DNA of 10,511 nt, taken from contig CANJRK010000021.1 of NCBI GenBank assembly GCA_947476765.1, positions 1 through 10,511 of the forward strand, in the 5' to 3' direction. Position 1 is the stretch's first letter, and each line of letters opens with the position of its first letter. The stretch is from Actinomycetota bacterium. GTDB lineage: Bacteria; Actinomycetota; Actinomycetes; S36-B12; UBA5976. A model generated the notes under the pieces. The model saw only the letters and a program-made list of their open reading frames with translations, was not told where the DNA came from and ran no database searches. Position numbers and translations under genes: made by a program. Below are positions 1-5,763 of this stretch, piece after piece.

Positions 1-51
1 CAACAGGCCAAATCACAAACATCTACTTCTTCTAAGGGGACTTGAACACTC
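1..51 (+). other. Leader of sdhA / probable tail of the upstream operon
   Basis: This short stretch precedes sdhA. It contains AAGGGGA at 34-40, a plausible Shine-Dalgarno sequence, about 11 nt before the sdhA ATG. I see no convincing -35/-10 pair, so sdhA is probably transcribed from further upstream. In related actinobacteria a membrane-subunit gene (sdhC) precedes sdhA, and its last codons could lie here. Two forward frames close in this stretch, one with TAA at 33-35 and one with TGA at 43-45. The remaining sequence is too short to tell which, if either, is the tail of a real gene. Confidence 0.3.
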
Positions 52-1944
52 ATGGCTGAATTTGAGCGTCACGAATACGACGTTGTAATCATCGGTGCTG
101 GTGGCGCAGGACTTCGCGCTGCAATCGAGGCACGGGCAAGTGGTCTGCGTACTGCAATCATCTGCAAATCCTTGTTTGGTAAGGCACACACCGTTATGGC
201 TGAGGGTGGCATTGCCGCCAGCATGGGTAACGTAAATAGCAAAGACAACTGGATGGTTCACTTCCGTGACACCATGCGTGGAGGTAAGTTCCAGAACAAC
301 TGGCGGATGGCTGAACTTCATGCAAAGGAGTCCCCAGATCGCGTTTGGGAACTGGAAACTTATGGCGCACTTTTCGATCGCACCCCAGAAGGCAAAATCA
401 GCCAACGCAACTTCGGTGGTCATGAGTACCCTCGCCTAGCACACGTTGGTGATCGCACTGGTTTGGAATTAATTCGCACCATGCAACAAAAAATTGTTTC
501 GCTGCAGCAAGAAGACTTTGCAGAAACAGGCGATTACGAATCAAAGATCAAGGTTTTTGCGGAACTAACAATTACTGAAATTCTTAAGACAGATGGCAAG
601 GTTTCTGGCGTACTTGGGTACTGGCGTGAAACTGGCGAATTCGTAGTTTTCGAAGCTCCAGCAGTTGTTCTAGCAACTGGTGGCATCGGTAAATCCTTCA
701 AGGTAACTTCTAATTCCTGGGAAGGTACTGGCGACGGTCATGCGCTAGCTCTTAAGGCTGGCGGAAACCTAATGCACATGGAGTTCATTCAGTTCCATCC
801 AACCGGCATGGTTTGGCCACTTAGCGTTAAAGGCATTTTGGTTACCGAATCCGTTCGTGGCGATGGTGGTGTACTTCGTAACTCCGAAGGTCGCCGCTTT
901 ATGTTCGATTACATTCCACCAGTATTTGCCAAGCAATACGCAGACACTGAAGAGGAAGCCGATCGCTGGTACACCGATCCAGACAACAACCGTCGTCCGC
1001 CAGAGTTGCTACCTCGCGATGAAGTTGCCCGCGCGATTAACTCTGAAGTTAAGGCAGGTCGTGGCTCCCCGCACGGTGGAGTATTCCTAGATGTTTCAAC
1101 GCGTCTAGCACCTGAGGTTATTAAGGCTCGCCTGCCATCCATGTGGCATCAGTTCAAGGAACTTGCTGACGTGGACATCACTAAGCAAGCCATGGAAGTT
1201 GGACCTACTTGTCACTATGTAATGGGTGGCGTACAGGTTGATCCAGACACCGGCGCTGCAACTGGCGTACCTGGTTTATTTGCTGCTGGCGAAGTAGCTG
1301 GCGGCATGCATGGTTCAAACCGTCTTGGCGGAAACTCGCTCTCGGATCTCTTGGTCTTCGGTCGCCGTGCTGGTGTTGGCGCAAGTGAGTACGTAAGTGC
1401 TCTAGCTACCAAGCCAAAGCTGGGGCAAGCAGAAATTGATCGCGCATTAGCATCTGCGCTTGCTCCATTCAAGGGTGAAAGCAAAGAAAACGCATACGCG
1501 GTTCATTATGAGCTACAGCAGATGATGAATGACCTCGTTGGCATCATTCGCGTAGGCGCAGAAATGCGCGAGGCCATAGAAAAACTCGAAACCATGAAAG
1601 AGCGTGCAAAGCATGTCAGCGTTACGGGGGACACAAAGTTCAACCCCGGTTGGCATGTTGCGCTTGATTTAATGAACATGCTGCTTGTCAGTGAAGCCGT
1701 AGCTAAGTCAGCCATGGAACGCGAAGAATCTCGCGGTGGTCATACTCGAGACGACTTCCCAACTATGGATCCAAAATGGCGGGCAATTCACGTAATAACT
1801 TCATGGGATGGCTCGAAGGTAAAAACTGAGCGCCAGTCCCTGCCACCAATGCCAAAAGAGCTGGCTGAATTATTTGATGTCGAAGAATTGAAGAAGTACC
1901 TGCTGCCGGAAGAACTCGCGCAGCTTGGAATGGGAGGCAACTAA
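52..1944 (+). CDS. sdhA: Succinate dehydrogenase / fumarate reductase flavoprotein subunit (Sdh1-like)
   Basis: SdhA is the catalytic FAD subunit of complex II. It oxidises succinate to fumarate on the inner face of the membrane and passes electrons to SdhB. Seen in the 630-residue product: an N-terminal dinucleotide fold (VVIIGAGGAGLRAA, about 11-24); the HTVMAEGG motif, whose His46 corresponds to the covalent flavin His; QFHPTG with His249; the active-site arginine in ESVRGDGG (Arg269); PTCHYVMGG with His388; and HGSNRLGGNSL with Arg424. No active-site residue is missing. The length and a charged insertion at about 293-325 resemble mycobacterial Sdh1 (SdhA about 645 residues) more than Sdh2 (about 590); this subtype is inferred from memory of the families. 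The chosen ATG is followed directly by the FAD fold and preceded by AAGGGGA. The stop codon shares one base with the sdhB start (TAATG), so the two are translationally coupled. The membrane anchor is not in the window. Confidence 0.97.
   Translation: MAEFERHEYDVVIIGAGGAGLRAAIEARASGLRTAIICKSLFGKAHTVMAEGGIAASMGNVNSKDNWMVHFRDTMRGGKFQNNWRMAELHAKESPDRVWELETYGALFDRTPEGKISQRNFGGHEYPRLAHVGDRTGLELIRTMQQKIVSLQQEDFAETGDYESKIKVFAELTITEILKTDGKVSGVLGYWRETGEFVVFEAPAVVLATGGIGKSFKVTSNSWEGTGDGHALALKAGGNLMHMEFIQFHPTGMVWPLSVKGILVTESVRGDGGVLRNSEGRRFMFDYIPPVFAKQYADTEEEADRWYTDPDNNRRPPELLPRDEVARAINSEVKAGRGSPHGGVFLDVSTRLAPEVIKARLPSMWHQFKELADVDITKQAMEVGPTCHYVMGGVQVDPDTGAATGVPGLFAAGEVAGGMHGSNRLGGNSLSDLLVFGRRAGVGASEYVSALATKPKLGQAEIDRALASALAPFKGESKENAYAVHYELQQMMNDLVGIIRVGAEMREAIEKLETMKERAKHVSVTGDTKFNPGWHVALDLMNMLLVSEAVAKSAMEREESRGGHTRDDFPTMDPKWRAIHVITSWDGSKVKTERQSLPPMPKELAELFDVEELKKYLLPEELAQLGMGGN
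1932..1937 (+). promoter_or_regulatory. Ribosome binding site of sdhB, inside the sdhA end
   Basis: GGGAGG lies within the last codons of sdhA, 6 nt before the sdhB ATG at 1944. It is a strong Shine-Dalgarno match and fixes the sdhB start at the TAATG overlap rather than at the later in-frame Met7. Confidence 0.75.
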
Positions 1945-2699
1945 TGGGTTACTTAGCATCGATGCGAATCTGGCGCGGTAACAGCGAAGCCGGTCAACTT
2001 GAAGAACACAAGGTCGAAGTTGGCGAAGGCGAAGTTGTACTTGATGTAATCCATCGCCTGCAAGCAACTGAGACTCCAGACTTAGCTGTTCGTTGGAACT
2101 GCAAGGCGGGTAAGTGCGGATCCTGCAGCGCCGAGATCAACGGCAAGCCAAGCCTCATGTGCATGACTCGCATGAATACTTTTGCTGAAGACGAAGAGAT
2201 CACAGTTACTCCACTTCGGGCTTTTCCTGTAATCAAAGACCTGGTCGCAGATGTTTCCTTTAATTACAAGAAGGCACGCGAGATTCCAGCATTCAAGGGA
2301 CCTGACAACTTAAAGCCAGGCGAGTACCGCATGGAGCAAGTTGATGTGCAGCGCAGCCAAGAGTTCCGCAAGTGCATTGAATGTTTCTTGTGTCAGGACA
2401 CTTGCCATGTGATCCGTGACCATGAAGAAAATAAGGGAGCTTTCGCTGGACCTCGTTTCTTCATTCGCCTGGCAGAACTCGATATGCACCCATTGGATCA
2501 GCGCGACCGCAAGCGGGAAGCTCAAGAAGAGCACGGACTTGGAATGTGTAACATCACCAAGTGCTGTACTGCAGTTTGTCCAGAACACATCAAGATCACA
2601 GACAATGCCATCATTCCAATGAAGGAACGCGTGGTTGATGAGAAATACGATCCGCTGGTTTGGCTAGGACGCACAATCGGACGCCGTAAAGCGGACTAA
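1944..2699 (+). CDS. sdhB: Succinate dehydrogenase iron-sulfur subunit
   Basis: SdhB carries the electron relay of complex II from the SdhA flavin toward the membrane quinone site. Its 251 residues contain all the expected cysteine ligands. The N-terminal ferredoxin-like domain has Cys53, Cys58, Cys61 and a later Cys73 (WNCKAGKCGSCS... LMC) for a [2Fe-2S] cluster. The C-terminal domain has CIECFLCQDTC (Cys144, 147, 150, 154) and a second group at Cys202, Cys208 and Cys212 followed by Pro, which together bind one [4Fe-4S] and one [3Fe-4S] cluster as in other SdhB proteins. An extra Cys207 gives a CC pair. The length fits the roughly 250-residue Sdh1 iron-sulfur subunit of mycobacteria. The gene overlaps sdhA by one nucleotide and ends 9 nt before the mutase, so all three are probably on one mRNA. 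The product should be peripheral and cytoplasmic, bound to SdhC, which is not seen here. Confidence 0.97.
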   Translation: MGYLASMRIWRGNSEAGQLEEHKVEVGEGEVVLDVIHRLQATETPDLAVRWNCKAGKCGSCSAEINGKPSLMCMTRMNTFAEDEEITVTPLRAFPVIKDLVADVSFNYKKAREIPAFKGPDNLKPGEYRMEQVDVQRSQEFRKCIECFLCQDTCHVIRDHEENKGAFAGPRFFIRLAELDMHPLDQRDRKREAQEEHGLGMCNITKCCTAVCPEHIKITDNAIIPMKERVVDEKYDPLVWLGRTIGRRKAD

Positions 2700-2708
2700 C
2701 CTCTACTT

Positions 2709-4286
2709 ATGGGGATTACACAGTCAGGGCTACCTATTGATCCGGTTTATGGACCGGAATCACGCGATGGCTGGGATCCAGCTGTCGAGTTGGGTGTCCC
2801 AGGAGAGTTCCCATTCACTCGCGGTGTTTATCCAAGCATGTACACAGGTCGGCCTTGGACTATGCGCCAATATGCTGGGTTTGGTACGGCTGCCGAATCC
2901 AATGAGCGGTATCACCAACTGCTTGCAGCTGGAACGACCGGGCTAAGCGTTGCATTCGATCTTCCGACCCAAATGGGTTATGACTCAGATCATCAATTAG
3001 CACAAGGCGAAGTTGGAAAAGTTGGCGTGGCAATAGACACCGTCGATGACATGAAGATTTTGTTTGATCGGATTCCGCTCGACCAAGTCTCTACTTCGAT
3101 GACGATAAATTCACCGGCTGCAACTTTGTTACTGATGTACCAATTAGTTGCCGAGGGTGAAAGAATCTCAGGAACTGCGTTAAATGGAACTATCCAAAAT
3201 GATGTGCTCAAGGAGTACATCTCGCGTGGAACTTACATCTATCCGCCTGCCGCGTCGCTTCGTCTGACTACAGATATTTTTGAATATTGCGCTAAAGAAA
3301 TCCCGCGTTGGAACACGATTTCCATTTCGGGATATCACATGGGTGAAGCAGGAGCCACACCTGCACAAGAAATTGCATTCACACTTTCCAATGGAATTGA
3401 ATATGTGCGAGCAGCGATTGCTGCTGGCATGGATGTCGATGATTTTGCGCCGCGACTCGCTTTCTTCTTTGTATCACGGACAACAATTTTGGAAGAAGTT
3501 GCCAAGTTCCGAGCTGCCCGTCGCATTTGGGCGCGAATTATGAAAGATGAATTCAAGGCAACGAATCCAAAAAGCCAAATGCTTCGATTCCATACTCAAA
3601 CTGCAGGCGTTCAATTGACCGCGCAACAGCCGGAAGTAAATCTGGTTCGAGTAGCCATCCAAGGCTTAGCTGCAGTTTTAGGCGGTACTCAGTCATTGCA
3701 CACTAATTCATTTGACGAAGCAATCGCCTTACCGACAGAAAAAGCTGCGCGTTTGGCGCTACGAACTCAGCAGGTTTTAGCATATGAAACCGATATCACA
3801 GCAACAGTTGATCCATTCGCGGGATCCTATGTAGTTGAAGCAATGACGGATGAAATTGAAGTTGAAATTCTGCGGCTGATGACTAAAGTTGAGGAATTTG
3901 GTGGCGCAGCCAAGGCAATAGAAGTTGGATTCCAAAAGAATGAAATTGAAACCAGCGCCTACGACTACGCCCTGCAAATCGATAAAGGTGAGCGAACTGT
4001 TGTTGGCGTGAATAAATTTGCAATAGATGTCGAAGAAAAATACGAACCGCTTCGAGTTGACCCAGCGATTGGCGAGCAGCAAACCGCTCGGCTCCAGGCT
4101 ATTCGAGCCAGTCGCAATAATGCAGAGGTAACTCGCGGGCTAGATGCGATTAAGCGCGCGGCGGAAACCTCAGAAAATGTTATGTACCCAATGAAAGTCG
4201 CACTAGCTGCCCAAGCCAGTGGTGGCGAAGTTGCCGATGCCCTACGCGAGGTTTGGGGTCGTTACAACCCACCTGAGATTTTTTAG
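2709..4286 (+). CDS. Methylmalonyl-CoA mutase-type large (catalytic) subunit, lacking the B12-binding domain
   Basis: This is the TIM-barrel subunit of an adenosylcobalamin-dependent acyl-CoA mutase, most likely interconverting (R)-methylmalonyl-CoA and succinyl-CoA. Key positions of the Propionibacterium enzyme are recognisable: TMRQYAGF has Tyr55 (Tyr89 equivalent); GTIQNDVLKEYISRGTY has Arg173 (Arg207); GYHMGEAG has His210 (His244); FHTQTAG has His295 and Gln297; GGTQSLHTNS has Gln328. The Tyr/Arg pair argues against isobutyryl-CoA mutase (Phe/Gln) and 2-hydroxyisobutyryl-CoA mutase (Ile/Gln). The SMTINSPA stretch and the 525-residue length are typical of two-subunit mutases. The protein ends after the barrel, with no C-terminal DxHxxG cobalamin domain, so a separate small subunit must be encoded elsewhere. 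No good Shine-Dalgarno lies before the ATG; 9 nt after sdhB, it may rely on reinitiation. An ethylmalonyl-CoA-type specificity is not excluded. Confidence 0.9.
   Translation: MGITQSGLPIDPVYGPESRDGWDPAVELGVPGEFPFTRGVYPSMYTGRPWTMRQYAGFGTAAESNERYHQLLAAGTTGLSVAFDLPTQMGYDSDHQLAQGEVGKVGVAIDTVDDMKILFDRIPLDQVSTSMTINSPAATLLLMYQLVAEGERISGTALNGTIQNDVLKEYISRGTYIYPPAASLRLTTDIFEYCAKEIPRWNTISISGYHMGEAGATPAQEIAFTLSNGIEYVRAAIAAGMDVDDFAPRLAFFFVSRTTILEEVAKFRAARRIWARIMKDEFKATNPKSQMLRFHTQTAGVQLTAQQPEVNLVRVAIQGLAAVLGGTQSLHTNSFDEAIALPTEKAARLALRTQQVLAYETDITATVDPFAGSYVVEAMTDEIEVEILRLMTKVEEFGGAAKAIEVGFQKNEIETSAYDYALQIDKGERTVVGVNKFAIDVEEKYEPLRVDPAIGEQQTARLQAIRASRNNAEVTRGLDAIKRAAETSENVMYPMKVALAAQASGGEVADALREVWGRYNPPEIF
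4249..4284 (+). terminator. Possible intrinsic terminator overlapping the mutase stop codon
   Basis: The arm AGGT..GGG (4249-4257, with TT 4253-4254 bulged) can pair with CCCACCT (4268-4274), giving seven base pairs around a 10-nt loop. GAGA and a run of six T (4279-4284) follow. The structure lies in the last codons of the mutase gene. The bulge and the 4-nt gap before the T run make it imperfect, and no folding energy was computed. Confidence 0.3.
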
Positions 4287-4308
4287 GCGACTTCCAGATA
4301 ACATTGAC

Positions 4309-4337
4309 TTGGTTGTGAATACCCTGCTGGCTAATTT
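4309..4337 (+). promoter_or_regulatory. Weak promoter candidate for the PLP decarboxylase gene
   Basis: The 90-nt gap after the mutase holds TTGGTT (4309-4314) and, 17 nt later, TAATTT (4332-4337), which fits the actinobacterial TANNNT -10 pattern. Transcription would begin near 4344, about 33 nt before the ATG. The -35 matches consensus only in its first three bases, so this is tentative. Confidence 0.3.
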
Positions 4338-4366
4338 GAGTTCGGCGGTTCACACACCTAGTCATT

Positions 4367-4371
4367 GGTGG
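4367..4371 (+). promoter_or_regulatory. Ribosome binding site that decides the decarboxylase start
   Basis: GGTGG lies 5 nt before the ATG at 4377. A longer reading would begin at TTG 4365, but that codon overlaps this site and has no comparable purine-rich stretch in front of it. The ATG is therefore preferred. Confidence 0.55.
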
Positions 4372-4376
4372 TTTCA

Positions 4377-5750
4377 ATGTCTGATTCAAATCCTGCAGTT
4401 ACCAGAATGCACAAATACAACCCAGAATTAACCGATTTAGTGTTTGACTACATGCGGGATCGATTGGCTATGCCAGAAGTTCCGTTGGACTTCCCAGGCG
4501 ATAAAGATGTTTTGGCAGCTGCCTTGGCTGGGTTAATCAAACCCGAGGGCAACGCTGCAGCTGACGTACTTAAGCTCTATGACGAAGTGGTCTCACGTGC
4601 GGTTGTCTCGGGGGATAGTCCAAGGTTTATGGCTTTTATCCCAACAGCGCCAACTAAAGCTGCGCTCCTATTCGACATGATCGTTTCTTGTGCATCTATT
4701 CAAGGAATTTCTTGGCTAGAAGCTGCCGGTTCAATTACTGCAGAGAATCAAGTTTTGCGATGGATGGCTGACGTCGCTGGATTGCCCCAAGGCGCAGGCG
4801 GCACCTTTGTTTCGGGTGGCTCGGCAGCAAATTTGGCCGCGCTGACAGTTGCGCGGGAAACTGGTCGGGATAGTCGCGTAATGAAAAAGCGAGCACCAGT
4901 GCGAATTGCTTTAAGTAAGCAAGCACATTCCTCAATTGGAAATTCATTAGCGATTTTGGATATAGAGCCGCTGATTGTTGAAACCATTGGCTTCGCCATG
5001 ACAGTCGAGGACTTAACGAGGGCATTGGCAAAATGTGATCCAAATGATCCACCAGTAGTTGGCATTGTTGCAACCGCAGGAACGACAAATGCAGGCATCT
5101 TGGATGACCTCGCTGGAATCGGAAACTTCGCCCGGGCCAATAATCTTTGGTTCCATGTGGATGCGGCGTATGGTGGCGCAGGTTTACTTGCGCCATCAAC
5201 AAGATCCCTTTTTGCTGGCATCGAGCTTGCAGACTCAATAACAATGGATCCGCATAAGTGGTGGTTTGCACCATTTGATGTAGCAGCAATTCTGTACCGC
5301 GAACCTAAGCTAGCTGCTGCAGTTCATACTCAAGACGCATCGTATTTAGATGTTTTGCATGAGGATGATGTAATTAATCCAACTGATCTGGCTTATCACT
5401 TAACGCGACGCGCCCGTGGCTTGCCACTTTGGTTCTCGGTTGCCGTAAACGGCACCAAAGCGTACAGTGACGCAGTTGAAGCATCGGTTCAATTAACTCA
5501 GGAAGTAGCCGAACTTGTCCGGTCACATCCAGAATTGGAATTGGTAATCGAACCAAATTTGTCGGTCGTCCTTTGGCGCAGAATTGGTTGGCAAGCGAAA
5601 GACTACCGTGACTTGCAAGATCGATTAATCGCTAGTCAGACTGCTTTCGTTACACCTACTTCATGGCAAGGTGAAACAGTTGGTCGATTTGCATTTGTTC
5701 ATCCCGGCACAACAATCGAGATGGTGAACGAAGTTTTTGCCGCACTTTGA
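4377..5750 (+). CDS. Group II pyridoxal-phosphate-dependent decarboxylase (aromatic-L-amino-acid/glutamate decarboxylase family)
   Basis: This 457-residue cytosolic enzyme belongs to the fold-type I PLP decarboxylases that include aromatic amino acid, histidine, diaminobutyrate and glutamate decarboxylases. Numbering is from the ATG. Seen: a substrate-side segment RFMAFIPT (about 83-90); the cofactor phosphate loop FVSGGSAAN (144-152); QAHSS with His184, which stacks on the PLP ring; ATAGTTNAG (about 232-240); FHVDAAYGG with Asp262, which pairs with the pyridine nitrogen; and DPHKWW with Lys294, the Schiff-base lysine. The set is complete, so the enzyme should be active. The mobile-loop tyrosine of animal aromatic decarboxylases is not obvious at its usual place; Tyr340 in DLAYHLTRR is the nearest candidate. 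The substrate cannot be assigned. The gene follows a 90-nt gap after the mutase and ends 13 nt from the stop of the convergent accA gene, so it is probably its own transcription unit. A start at TTG 4365 would add four residues. Confidence 0.85.
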   Translation: MSDSNPAVTRMHKYNPELTDLVFDYMRDRLAMPEVPLDFPGDKDVLAAALAGLIKPEGNAAADVLKLYDEVVSRAVVSGDSPRFMAFIPTAPTKAALLFDMIVSCASIQGISWLEAAGSITAENQVLRWMADVAGLPQGAGGTFVSGGSAANLAALTVARETGRDSRVMKKRAPVRIALSKQAHSSIGNSLAILDIEPLIVETIGFAMTVEDLTRALAKCDPNDPPVVGIVATAGTTNAGILDDLAGIGNFARANNLWFHVDAAYGGAGLLAPSTRSLFAGIELADSITMDPHKWWFAPFDVAAILYREPKLAAAVHTQDASYLDVLHEDDVINPTDLAYHLTRRARGLPLWFSVAVNGTKAYSDAVEASVQLTQEVAELVRSHPELELVIEPNLSVVLWRRIGWQAKDYRDLQDRLIASQTAFVTPTSWQGETVGRFAFVHPGTTIEMVNEVFAAL

Positions 5751-5763
5751 GCCGGGCGATTTA

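Noticed and set aside
13..423. 136-residue minus-strand open frame opposite the sdhA start
   Set aside because: Antisense to the conserved FAD-binding region of sdhA, no family features and no upstream signals.
2700..2708. Cobalamin riboswitch ahead of the mutase
   Set aside because: Only 9 nt separate it from sdhB, and no B12-box-like structure is possible there.
3777..4082. 101-residue minus-strand frame rich in Phe and Asn opposite the mutase
   Set aside because: Shadow of the mutase coding strand; its composition comes from antisense GAA/AAT codons.
4304..4337. TTGACT (4304-4309) paired with TAATTT as a consensus-like promoter
   Set aside because: The spacer is 22 nt, too long; the overlapping TTGGTT with a 17-nt spacer was kept as the weak candidate.
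4314..4354. Inverted repeat TGTGAA / TTCACA between the mutase and the decarboxylase
   Set aside because: Six-base arms around a 29-nt loop with no following T run; neither a terminator nor a convincing operator.
4735..5289. 184-residue open frame on the minus strand inside the decarboxylase gene
   Set aside because: It lies antisense to a gene with complete PLP motifs, and its product is a low-complexity Leu/Gln/His-rich shadow without recognisable domains.
5703..5756. CCCGGC / GCCGGG inverted repeat near the decarboxylase stop as a terminator
   Set aside because: The loop is 42 nt and no T run follows on either strand.
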